Counted from the first letter of the stretch, positions 1 to 6,525 are shown. The stretch is 8,555 bases of DNA from JBOGUF01 sp050696075 (GCA_050696075.1 JBOGUF010000105.1:1-8555), one strand, 5' to 3'. Translations and numbers: made by a program. The notes: generated from the sequence alone by a model not told the origin.

Positions 1-109
1 CGGTTGCACCGTGCGGCCGGACCCCGCCCCGGTTCACGGTGTACGCTATGGTCGGGTGATTGGCATGTACCAGATGGCGACAATGACGATCCAGCAGCCA
101 CACAGCGCA

Positions 110-832
110 ATGACCGAGCGTGATCCGTTGACGCCGCGCATCCTCGTGGTCGAGGACGAGCCGGCCATCTCCGGTTTCGTCCGCCGCGGCCTCATCTTTG
201 AGGGGTACGCCGTCGACGTGATCGCCGACGGACGCGAGGCGCTGGCGCGGCTGCGCGACGAGTCGCCGAACCTCATCGTTCTCGACTTGATGTTGCCCAG
301 CATTGACGGCTTGGAGCTTTGCCGCCGTGTCCGCGCCGCTGAAGAGGCGGACGGCCGGTCACCCGTTCCGATCTTGATGTTGACCGCCCGCGACGCCGTC
401 GCCGACCGCGTCACCGGTCTGGAAGCCGGTGCCGACGACTATCTGGTCAAACCCTTCGCCTTCGACGAACTGCTCGCCCGCGTCCGCGCGCTGCTGCGCC
501 GCTCGCGCCCCGCGGCCCGGTCCGCCATCGAAACCCTCGCCTTCGACAGCCTGGTCCTCGATCTCGGCAGCCGTACCGGGCAACGGATGGGCCGCCCACT
601 CAAGCTGACGACTCGCGAGTTCGACCTGCTCGCCCTCTTTCTACGCCACCCGAATCAGGTGCTTGCCCGGGCGTTGATTATGGACCGCATCTGGGGCGAG
701 GACTTCTACGGGGACTCGAACGTCTTGGAGGTCTTCGTCGCCAACCTGCGCCGCGAACTCGAAGCCGAGGGTGAACCGCGCCTCATCCAGACTGTCCGCG
801 GCGCCGGGTACGTCCTCCGCCGGCAGGGTTGA
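110..832 (+). CDS. OmpR/PhoB-family response regulator
   Basis: This is a DNA-binding response regulator, the output half of a two-component system: phosphorylated by its partner kinase, it binds promoter DNA as a dimer. From the ATG at 110 it is 240 residues, the usual family length. The receiver domain (about 11-125) shows the acidic pocket VVEDE (13-17), the phospho-acceptor Asp59 in VLDLMLP, Thr92 in LTAR and Lys114 in LVKPF. The winged-helix domain (about 140-240) shows LTTREFDLL, the NVLEVFVANLRREL recognition region and the closing VRGAGYVL hairpin. The reading frame is open back to a GTG at 11, with ATGs at 65, 74 and 83. I chose 110 because ILVVEDE should lie about ten residues in, but no clear Shine-Dalgarno precedes any of these starts. 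The histidine kinase follows after 2 bases, so the two are a cognate pair. The stimulus and regulon cannot be told from the sequence. Confidence 0.93.
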   Translation: MTERDPLTPRILVVEDEPAISGFVRRGLIFEGYAVDVIADGREALARLRDESPNLIVLDLMLPSIDGLELCRRVRAAEEADGRSPVPILMLTARDAVADRVTGLEAGADDYLVKPFAFDELLARVRALLRRSRPAARSAIETLAFDSLVLDLGSRTGQRMGRPLKLTTREFDLLALFLRHPNQVLARALIMDRIWGEDFYGDSNVLEVFVANLRRELEAEGEPRLIQTVRGAGYVLRRQG

Positions 833-834
833 CG

Positions 835-2337
835 ATGGGCGCCCGGCGCATCGGCTTCTTCGGCTCGATCCGGTTCCGGCTCGCGGCCTGGTGCATGCTA
901 GCGATCCTCGCTGTGCTCGTCGCAGTCGGGTTTGCGCTGCCAATGCTTATGGAGCGCCAGTTGCGTTCTGATGTCGATGAACGCCTACGTGATACAGCGC
1001 GCACGATTCTCGACCGGGGAAACATTGTCTCGGGCAGCGTTAGCCTTCCGAATCCGAATCCTATCGCTTCACCTGGTCAGGTAGTTCAAGTCATCCACAT
1101 GGACGGTGTCCTCGTGCAGGAAACTGGTGGCTCCAACGGTGTCATTCTGCCCGCCACACCATATCAACCAGGCGACGAGGGTCCCGCGTTTCTTACCGCG
1201 TCCGTTGAGGGTGGTCAGGTTCGAACGATTCGATGGCCCATCGTCGGAGAGATATCCCGACAGACCTTCGGCATCCTTATTGTGGGCGAATCGCTCGAGC
1301 CGGTTGACCGGTCGCTGGAAAATCTGCGAAAGCTTTTGCTCGTCGGGTCAATTCCTGGTGTGGCGCTTGCAGCCGCGGGCGGCTGGTTCCTCGCGGGACG
1401 TCTCCTTGGTCCGGTCAACCGTATCACCGCCGCCGCATCTGGCATCGCCACCGAGCGTGCGACGGCGCAATCACTCGCAACTCGCCTTGACGTGCCCGAC
1501 ACCAGAGATGAACTCGCCCGCCTGGCCGCGACCTTCAATCAGATGCTCGACCAGATCGAGCAGGCATTTTCCACCCAGCGCCGATTTATCGCCGACGCAT
1601 CGCACGAACTGCGGACACCGTTGACGGCCATCCGTGGCAACATCGACGTCCTCCTGCGACAGGCGAAGATCGACGAGATGCCCTCGCGGGATGACACGAT
1701 CGAGGCGCTGGACGATGTAAGGCGGGAAGCAGCCCGCATGGCCCGCCTCCTTGGCGATCTGCTCACGCTGGCCCGGGCCGACTCGCCGGTCGCCGACGGC
1801 AGCCGCCGCGAACCGGTCGCTCTCGATGCCGTCGCCCGCGACGCGGTCACCACGGCCCGTGCCCTCTCCACCGGGCAACTGTTGACGCTCGATGCTCCGG
1901 AGCGGGTCACCGTCCTCGCCGATCCCGACCGGATGCAGCAGCTTCTACTTATCCTGCTCGAAAACGCCATCCGCCATACGCCGTCGGACGGTGAGATCGC
2001 GGTCTCGGTCTCACGAATAGACGGCCAAGCGCACCTTACCGTCAGCGACAGCGGCGAAGGAATCGCCCAGGAGCACATCCCCCACCTCTTCGACCGCTTC
2101 TACCGCGCCGACACCGCCCGCGGTCGCGCCCGCGGCGGAACCGGCCTCGGACTTGCCATCGCCCGCGCCATCGCTCGCGGCCACGGTGGCGAGATTGATG
2201 TCTCCAGCATCCGCGGCGAGGGCAGCGCCTTTACGGTCACGATTCCGATGGTCCCGACAAGGACGCCGGTAAGCCCGCGGACACTGCCGGCGCCGACCGC
2301 GACGGTATCGCGTCGAGATGAGGGAGGAACTTCGTGA
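835..2337 (+). CDS. Membrane sensor histidine kinase (HAMP, HisKA, HATPase)
   Basis: This is the cognate sensor kinase of the preceding regulator, 500 residues from the ATG at 835 (a TTG at 829 would overlap the regulator stop). In order: a short cytoplasmic start with FGSIRFRL, membrane segment 1 (about 17-37), an extracytoplasmic sensor region (about 40-163) of no type I recognise, membrane segment 2 (about 167-189), HAMP (about 188-243), a HisKA H-box with phospho-accepting His257 in DASHELRTPLT, and a HATPase domain. That domain carries N-box Asn377 (ENAIRHTP), G1 DSGEGI (405-410), F-box FDRFYR and G2 GGTGLGLAIA (434-443). All catalytic boxes are intact. A Pro/Thr-rich tail of about 30 residues follows the catalytic domain. 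AGGG stands about 7 bases before the start. The sensor-encoding part has clearly lower GC than the kinase part. The stop overlaps the start of the methyltransferase gene, so all three genes are probably one operon. Confidence 0.94.
   Translation: MGARRIGFFGSIRFRLAAWCMLAILAVLVAVGFALPMLMERQLRSDVDERLRDTARTILDRGNIVSGSVSLPNPNPIASPGQVVQVIHMDGVLVQETGGSNGVILPATPYQPGDEGPAFLTASVEGGQVRTIRWPIVGEISRQTFGILIVGESLEPVDRSLENLRKLLLVGSIPGVALAAAGGWFLAGRLLGPVNRITAAASGIATERATAQSLATRLDVPDTRDELARLAATFNQMLDQIEQAFSTQRRFIADASHELRTPLTAIRGNIDVLLRQAKIDEMPSRDDTIEALDDVRREAARMARLLGDLLTLARADSPVADGSRREPVALDAVARDAVTTARALSTGQLLTLDAPERVTVLADPDRMQQLLLILLENAIRHTPSDGEIAVSVSRIDGQAHLTVSDSGEGIAQEHIPHLFDRFYRADTARGRARGGTGLGLAIARAIARGHGGEIDVSSIRGEGSAFTVTIPMVPTRTPVSPRTLPAPTATVSRRDEGGTS
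2321..2328 (+). promoter_or_regulatory. Strong Shine-Dalgarno for the methyltransferase, inside the kinase gene
   Basis: AGGGAGGA lies 5 bases before the GTG at 2334, inside the last codons of the kinase gene. It fixes the GTG as the methyltransferase start. It also suggests that ribosomes finishing the kinase re-initiate directly, since the stop TGA and start GTG overlap as GTGA. Confidence 0.75.
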
Positions 2338-2984
2338 CGAATGAGCAGCCATCCTGGCGCGTGGCGCTGGCTCCCGGCCAGAGTCATGGCTTCTACGCCA
2401 ATCCCGGCTGGTGGGACATCCGCGGCACACGCCACGAAGTCGAGGACGTCCGCGCCCTCTTGCTCGCCCTGCCACCGTTGCGGCCCGGCGCTGCCGTCGT
2501 CGACCTCGGCGCGGGTACCGGCAATTTCGTCGCCCTGCTCGCCGCGTATTACCCGCGCGTGCGCTATACCCTGATCGACCCGAACGCCGACGGTCTCGAC
2601 CGCGCCGCCGAAAAGCTTACCGCCGTCTACCCTGACCTCGACTTCTCGCTTGTCGCCGAACCGATCGTACCCGAACCGGAAACGCCTTTGCCTGGCGCTC
2701 CCTTCCAACTCGCGACCTCAACCATCGCCCTGCACGACATCGTCCGCCCCGCCGCCCCCGACGACCCCGATGGTCAGGCCGAGCACCGGCGACGACACGT
2801 CGCGCTCCTCCGCCGCGTCTGGTCCTCATTGGAACCGGGCGGGCACTTTGTCTACTTGGATTCGATCTGGCCTGGCTTTCGGGTGACTCAGCACTTAGAG
2901 ACGCTCAAGCAGGCCGGATTCGACGAAGTTGATGCAGCCTACGTTGACGGTCGTTTTCTCGTGTGCGGAGGACAGAGACGGTAG
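2334..2984 (+). CDS. Class I SAM-dependent methyltransferase
   Basis: A 216-residue soluble methyltransferase of the Rossmann class I fold. SAM-binding motif I is VVDLGAGTG (55-63). The acidic residue after strand 2 that usually holds the SAM ribose is Asp82 in LIDPN. STIALHDI (129-136) fits the motif after strand 4, and LEPGGHFVYLD (166-176) is the typical strand-5 region of the UbiE/type 11-12 group. The start is GTG at 2334, chosen for its strong Shine-Dalgarno; it overlaps the kinase stop in GTGA. The N-terminus (WRVALAPGQSHGFYANPGWWDIRG) carries aromatic residues before the fold and may form a lid over the substrate. No membrane segment or signal peptide is seen. Position in the two-component operon suggests it serves the same response, but the substrate (small molecule, lipid, quinone or protein) is not visible. 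A free-standing small-molecule methyltransferase is my best guess. Confidence 0.87.
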   Translation: MTNEQPSWRVALAPGQSHGFYANPGWWDIRGTRHEVEDVRALLLALPPLRPGAAVVDLGAGTGNFVALLAAYYPRVRYTLIDPNADGLDRAAEKLTAVYPDLDFSLVAEPIVPEPETPLPGAPFQLATSTIALHDIVRPAAPDDPDGQAEHRRRHVALLRRVWSSLEPGGHFVYLDSIWPGFRVTQHLETLKQAGFDEVDAAYVDGRFLVCGGQRR

Positions 2985-2995
2985 AGGGTCCGTTT

Positions 2996-3018
2996 GTCCG
3001 CGCGGGGCAGGCGTGGAC
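2996..3018 (+). terminator. Candidate terminator hairpin between convergent genes
   Basis: GTCCGCGC (2996-3003) pairs with GCGTGGAC (3011-3018) around a 7-base loop, GGGGCAG. The stem is 8 bp and GC-rich with one G-U pair in the plus-strand transcript. It begins 12 bases after the methyltransferase stop, in the 35-base gap before the convergent cyclotransferase gene. Only two T residues follow, so a classical intrinsic terminator is not assured. On the minus strand the G-U becomes an A-C mismatch, so it should act mainly on plus-strand transcripts. Confidence 0.4.
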
Positions 3019-3019
3019 T

Positions 3020-3820
3020 TCACCGCGGCGGGACCAGTTCGATCTCGAAGAGCTTCGGCCAAAGCTTGCCGGTGACAAAGAGGCGATCAGTCTCCGGGTC
3101 GTGCGCAATGCCGTTCAGCACGTCGACCTGATACTCCTCCCGAATGTCCTCCGAGAGCAGGCCGGTGAAGTCGATCCAGCCGATCACCTTGCCGGTCGCC
3201 GGGTCGATGCGCGCCACGAAGTCGGTCCGGTAGACGTTGGCCCAGACCTCGCCGTCGATGTACTCAAGTTCATTCAGGTACGGTACCGGGATGCCGCCAT
3301 CGCGCACGTCGACGTGGTCGATCTCGTCAAACGTCTCTGGGTCGCGGAAGTAGAGCCGGCTCGTGCCGTCGCTCATGATCAATGCTTCGCCGTCGGTGGC
3401 CAGCCCCCAGCCTTCGGTCGGATAGTCGAACGTCTCCAACTCCTCGAACGTCTTGCGGTCGTAGACGAAGCCGACATGCGACGTCCAGGTCAGTTGGTAG
3501 ATGCGGTCCTCCATGACGGCGATACCCTCGCCGAAGAGGTCGGCATCGAGCTTGTGTATCTGCAGCACGTCGCCCGTTTCGAGGTTGACCCGGCGTAGCG
3601 TTGACTCCCCTTCCAGTCCGGTTCCTTCAAAGAGCTCGCCATCGACATAGACCAGCCCCTGCGTGTAGGCGTCCGGGTCGTGCGGATATTCCTCAACGAC
3701 ACGATAGCCGGAGACCGGCGCCACCGGGAGGCTAGGCGTCGCCTCTGGGGCGATAGCGGCCACCGAACCGAACAGAGCCAACGCGAGCACCACGCCAACA
3801 AGCGCGAACCGACGAAGCAC
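3020..3820 (-). CDS. Secreted glutaminyl-peptide cyclotransferase (beta-propeller type)
   Basis: This enzyme turns an N-terminal glutamine of peptides into pyroglutamate, releasing ammonia; this family (Glu_cyclase_2) is the plant/bacterial five-bladed propeller type, unrelated to the zinc-dependent animal enzyme. The protein has 266 residues. A signal peptide is visible at 1 to about 23 (MLRR, then a hydrophobic run, then AAIA), so it should act outside the membrane. Family landmarks occur in order: YPHDPDAYTQGL (45-56), FEGTGLEGESTLR (64-76), FGEGI (96-100), YQLTW (108-112), GWGL (137-140), NELEYIDG (183-190), ANVYRTDFVARIDPATG (194-210), VLNGIAHD (234-241) and VTGKLWPKLFEI (249-260). The start is GTG at 3820, supported by AGGAGGAGGA (3837-3828) 7 bases upstream. 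It is transcribed alone, convergent with the methyltransferase and divergent from the AceE-like gene, so no neighbour reveals its target protein. The family call is firm; the physiological substrate is unknown. Confidence 0.93.
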   Translation of the reverse strand: MLRRFALVGVVLALALFGSVAAIAPEATPSLPVAPVSGYRVVEEYPHDPDAYTQGLVYVDGELFEGTGLEGESTLRRVNLETGDVLQIHKLDADLFGEGIAVMEDRIYQLTWTSHVGFVYDRKTFEELETFDYPTEGWGLATDGEALIMSDGTSRLYFRDPETFDEIDHVDVRDGGIPVPYLNELEYIDGEVWANVYRTDFVARIDPATGKVIGWIDFTGLLSEDIREEYQVDVLNGIAHDPETDRLFVTGKLWPKLFEIELVPPR

Positions 3821-3907
3821 GAATCGTTCCTCCTCCTATCGCCCAGGTTCCGGACGAGCAGATCGAGGCAAGCACGTTACGGCATGAACGACGCCAGGAA
3901 CAAGGGG

Positions 3908-3928
3908 CTTCCGCCTTCCGCCTTCCAC
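3908..3928. repeat. Three tandem copies of a 7-bp unit
   Basis: CTTCCGC occurs at 3908-3914 and 3915-3921, followed by CTTCCAC at 3922-3928, which differs by one base. It lies in the divergent intergenic region, overlapping the weak candidate -35 element there. It could be a binding site for a regulator or chance; three units is short. Confidence 0.5.
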
Positions 3929-3944
3929 CGTAACCGGCTACCAT
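3916..3944 (+). promoter_or_regulatory. Weak sigma70-like promoter candidate for the AceE-like gene
   Basis: TTCCGC (3916-3921), a 17-base spacer and TACCAT (3939-3944) resemble a poor -35/-10 pair. Transcription would begin near 3951, about 50 bases before the ATG at 4004. The -35 match is weak (3 of 6), so this is only the best available candidate. Confidence 0.22.
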
Positions 3945-3988
3945 ATCCCCGACAAGTCGAACACACCCTACGAAGCCGGACAAGCGGC

Positions 3989-3994
3989 AAGGAG
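3989..3994 (+). promoter_or_regulatory. Shine-Dalgarno deciding the AceE-like start
   Basis: AAGGAG lies 9 bases before the ATG at 4004. It supports that start over the earlier in-frame ATG at 3884, which has no comparable site. Confidence 0.65.
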
Positions 3995-4003
3995 CAACTA
4001 CCG

Positions 4004-6421
4004 ATGGCCAGCGTGCGGGCGCCGAGCCAGACATCGGAGCCAAGCATTACCAAGCGCCGGCTCGAGACCTTGCAAGAGATCGAGCGGCGCATCCTCTGGC
4101 TCTCGACCCAGATCGTCCACCATGCCAACCATGTTCGCCCCAGCACCGACAAGTCGAAGGTCGGCGGTCATCAAGCCTCGTCCGCCTCGGTCGTCTCGAT
4201 CCTGACCGCGCTCTATTTCCACTTCCTGCGACCCGGCGACCGCGTTTCGATCAAGCCGCATGCCTCGCCCGCCTACCATGCCGCCCAGTATTTGCTTGGT
4301 CGGCTCGACAAGCAGTACCTGACGACGCTGCGCGACTTCGGCGGCCTCCAGGCCTACCCCAGCCGCACCAAGGACCCCGATCCGGTCGACTTCTCAACCG
4401 GCTCGGTCGGCCTCGGCGCGGTCGCGCCGGTCTTCGCCGCCCTGGCCCATACCTACGGCAAGCTCCACTTTGGCGACGTCACCTCGAACCGCTTCATCGC
4501 CCTCATTGGCGACGCCGAATTGGACGAAGGCAACGTCTGGGAGACGGTCGCCGAGGAAGCAATTCAGGGCCTCGGCAACGTCATCTGGATCGTTGACCTC
4601 AACCGCCAGAGTCTCGACCGGGTCATCCCCGGCGTGCGCGCCGGCCGGTTGAAGGCGCTCTTCGCCGGCGCCGGCTGGCACGTCCTCGAGGCGAAGTACG
4701 GCACCCGCCTTACGGCGGCGATGTCCGGCCCAGTCGGCGCCGCTTTGCGCGTCCGCATCGACGAGATGAGCAACGAGGAGTACCAGTCCCTGATCCGGCT
4801 CAAGGACGGCGCGGAGTTGCGCCGCCGCCTCAGCGCGGTGGCCGACGCTTCACAGCGCAAGGCGATCCTGGCCTCGGTCGCCACGACCCCCGACGACGAC
4901 CTGCAGAGCTTGATCGGCAACCTGGGCGGGCATGACCTCCCTGGCCTGATCGATGTCCTGGATCAAGCCGTCGCCGTCACCGACGCGCCGACCGTGATCT
5001 TTGCCTACACGGTGAAGGGCCATGGCCTCCCCTTCGCCGGCGACCCGCTCAACCACTCGCAACTCCTCAGCCAGGCGCAGATGGATGCATTGCGCGAGGT
5101 GCTGGGTGTGCCGGAGGAGGATGTCTGGGCCGCGTTCGACCCGGCAAGCGCGGCCGGCAAACTCTGCGTCGAATCCGCGGCGAATCTCGACGCCGCGGCG
5201 CCGATCGCGCGCCCGCTGAATCCGGCTGCAATCCCGCACAACCTCGACACCCGCCACCCGAAGCAGACCTCGACCCAGGAGGCCCTCGGCCGCGCCCTGG
5301 CCACGATGGCCGACGTGCCGGAGGTCCGCGATCGCCTCGTCACCCTCTCGCCCGACGTCGCGACCTCGACCCACCTCTCGGCCTGGATCAACAAGGCCGG
5401 CGTCTTCGCCCGCGAAACCGCGCACGACTACGAGGAAGGCGCGCAGCGCCTGCTCAAGTGGCAGCCCGCCCCGGCCGGACGCCATATCGAGCTCGGCATC
5501 TCCGAAATGAACCTCTTCATGGCGTTGGGGCAATTTGGCCTTTCCTACGAGTTGACCGGCCAGCACCTGATTCCGCTTGGCACCGTCTACGACCCCTTTG
5601 TCTGCCGCGGCCTCGACGCCCTGATCTACAGCCTCTACATCGGCAGCAAGTTCATCTTTGCCGGAACCCCGGCTGGCGTCTCGCTCAGCCCGGAGGGCGG
5701 CGCCCACCAGAGTGCCGTCACCCCTTCCCTCGGCATTGAGCTGCCGGGCGTCGTTTTCTACGAACCGGCCTTCGCCCGCGAGGTCGAATGGGTGCTCCTG
5801 GAAGCCGTGCGGCTCTGTTGCGACCGCGGCAAAGACGGCCTCTCGACCTATCTCCGCCTTTCGACCAAAACGATTGATCAGGGATTGATGGAAGAACCAC
5901 TCGCCCGCCTCGGCGAAGAGGAACTGCGCCGCCGCGTGCTCGCCGGCGGCTACCGCATCGTCGACTGCCGCATTGCCGCCCCAGACCTCCCGGCGAGGGA
6001 CGTGGTCCAGATCTTCGTCGGCGGCATCATGGTCCCGGAGGCGATTGAAGCGGCCAAGCGGCTGCATGAGGAAGGCGTCGCCGCCAACGTGATCAACGTC
6101 ACCAGCTCCGACCGCCTCTTCGACGCCCTCCGGCACGCCCGCCGCTCGCAATTGCACGACGCCCGCTCACCACTCGATCTCGGCCATCTGACGACGCTCA
6201 TCCCGCCCGAAGAACGCCGCGCCCCGATCGTAACGATCCAGGACGGCGCCTCGCACTCTCTGACCTTCCTCGGCTCCATCTTCGGCGTCCCCGTCGTCCC
6301 GCTCGGTGTCGACGAGTTCGGCCAGTCCGGCTCCCGCCAAGCCCTCTACCAAGCCACCGGCATCGACGCCGACCAGATCGTCAACGCGGGGTTACTTGCG
6401 CTGGAACTCGCCGCGGAATAA
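4004..6421 (+). CDS. Homodimeric pyruvate dehydrogenase E1-like (AceE/transketolase superfamily) enzyme
   Basis: A thiamine-diphosphate enzyme of 805 residues, shorter than the roughly 890 of enterobacterial AceE. In AceE the E1 decarboxylates pyruvate and passes the acetyl group to lipoyl-E2. AceE landmarks seen are: VGGHQASSASVVSILTALYF (53-72; compare GGHMASFQS), KPHASPAYHAAQYLLGRL (84-101; compare GHISPGVYARAFLEGRL), GLQAYPS (114-120) then STGSVGLGA (131-139), and the ThDP motif GDAELDE (169-175) ending in DLN (198-200). Further on are VIFAYTVKGHG with Asn350-His351, ELGISEMN holding the probable catalytic Glu501 (496-503), and SPEGGAHQSAVTPS (562-575). The third ThDP-motif residue is Ala, not the usual Gly. 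The C-terminal transketolase-like domain starts near 660. There is no lipoyl domain, and no E2, E3 or lipoate gene nearby. It could act on another 2-oxo acid (AceE-like MdeB uses 2-oxobutyrate) or be a transketolase-like enzyme. The family is certain; the substrate is not. Confidence 0.85.
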   Translation: MASVRAPSQTSEPSITKRRLETLQEIERRILWLSTQIVHHANHVRPSTDKSKVGGHQASSASVVSILTALYFHFLRPGDRVSIKPHASPAYHAAQYLLGRLDKQYLTTLRDFGGLQAYPSRTKDPDPVDFSTGSVGLGAVAPVFAALAHTYGKLHFGDVTSNRFIALIGDAELDEGNVWETVAEEAIQGLGNVIWIVDLNRQSLDRVIPGVRAGRLKALFAGAGWHVLEAKYGTRLTAAMSGPVGAALRVRIDEMSNEEYQSLIRLKDGAELRRRLSAVADASQRKAILASVATTPDDDLQSLIGNLGGHDLPGLIDVLDQAVAVTDAPTVIFAYTVKGHGLPFAGDPLNHSQLLSQAQMDALREVLGVPEEDVWAAFDPASAAGKLCVESAANLDAAAPIARPLNPAAIPHNLDTRHPKQTSTQEALGRALATMADVPEVRDRLVTLSPDVATSTHLSAWINKAGVFARETAHDYEEGAQRLLKWQPAPAGRHIELGISEMNLFMALGQFGLSYELTGQHLIPLGTVYDPFVCRGLDALIYSLYIGSKFIFAGTPAGVSLSPEGGAHQSAVTPSLGIELPGVVFYEPAFAREVEWVLLEAVRLCCDRGKDGLSTYLRLSTKTIDQGLMEEPLARLGEEELRRRVLAGGYRIVDCRIAAPDLPARDVVQIFVGGIMVPEAIEAAKRLHEEGVAANVINVTSSDRLFDALRHARRSQLHDARSPLDLGHLTTLIPPEERRAPIVTIQDGASHSLTFLGSIFGVPVVPLGVDEFGQSGSRQALYQATGIDADQIVNAGLLALELAAE

Positions 6422-6477
6422 TCTGGAATGGCGACGTGATTGCATCGCATGTAGGGGCCGTTCCTCGACTCTGGCAG

Positions 6478-6506
6478 TAGACATCGTTGTAAATACGATG
6501 TATATA
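6478..6506 (+). promoter_or_regulatory. Candidate promoter of the brnT-brnA operon
   Basis: TAGACA (6478-6483, 5 of 6 to the sigma70 -35 consensus), a 17-base spacer and TATATA (6501-6506, 4 of 6 to the -10) fit a promoter. Transcription would start near 6513, just before the toxin ATG at 6526. This AT-rich patch stands out in the surrounding high-GC sequence. The spacer is filled by repeats listed separately. Confidence 0.5.
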
Positions 6507-6509
6507 CGA
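6481..6509. promoter_or_regulatory. Probable operator: inverted repeat plus 11-bp tandem repeat
   Basis: ACATCGT (6481-6487) and ACGATGT (6495-6501) form a perfect 7-bp inverted repeat with a 7-base centre. Overlapping it, TGTAAATACGA (6488-6498) is followed at once by TGTATATACGA (6499-6509), a tandem repeat matching at 10 of 11 bases and spaced about one helical turn. Both overlap the candidate promoter. BrnA antitoxins carry a ribbon-helix-helix domain and repress their own operon, so this is the natural operator. Binding itself is inferred. Confidence 0.55.
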
Positions 6510-6525
6510 GTGGAGTGGCCGCTGC

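Larger units (their letters stand above)
3821..4003. other. Divergent intergenic region
   Basis: These 183 bases separate the divergent cyclotransferase and AceE-like genes and must hold both 5' ends. The frame of the AceE-like gene is open right through it, with an ATG at 3884. The extra 40 residues that start would add are basic and low in complexity and do not look like the enzyme family, so I treat the region as non-coding. Besides the two Shine-Dalgarno sites it holds a short tandem repeat (3908-3928) and one weak plus-strand promoter candidate. I see no convincing promoter for the minus-strand gene. Confidence 0.6.

Noticed and set aside
11..109. N-terminal extension of the response regulator from GTG 11 or ATG 65/74/83
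   Set aside because: The receiver domain would start 15 to 43 residues in, longer than usual, and none of these starts has a better Shine-Dalgarno. ATG 110 gives the family length.
1..109. Promoter for the two-component operon
   Set aside because: TACGCT (42-47) and TATGGT (47-52) resemble -10 boxes, but no -35-like sequence lies 16-18 bases upstream of either; TTGCAC at 4-9 is too far away.
2100..2708. Minus-strand open frame of 202 codons across the kinase-methyltransferase junction
   Set aside because: It lies opposite two genes with clear motifs and is a GC-phase shadow.
2963..3598. Plus-strand open frame of 211 codons opposite the glutaminyl cyclase gene
   Set aside because: The minus-strand cyclotransferase carries all its family motifs; the plus-strand translation resembles nothing and starts inside the methyltransferase gene.
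3680..4003. Extension of the AceE-like frame upstream to 3680 or to ATG 3884
   Set aside because: The longer form runs antisense into the cyclotransferase signal-peptide region and is Arg-rich and not family-like; ATG 4004 has AAGGAG upstream.
4850..6157. Long minus-strand open frame of 435 codons opposite the AceE-like gene
   Set aside because: It is antisense to a well-conserved enzyme, its translation is low-complexity and rich in Gly, Ala, Val and Arg, and no family is recognisable. Such frames are expected opposite high-GC genes with strong third-position GC bias.
6422..6477. Terminator after the AceE-like gene
   Set aside because: Only a 4-bp stem (GCGA/TCGC) with a 10-base loop was found and no T-tract, too weak to report.
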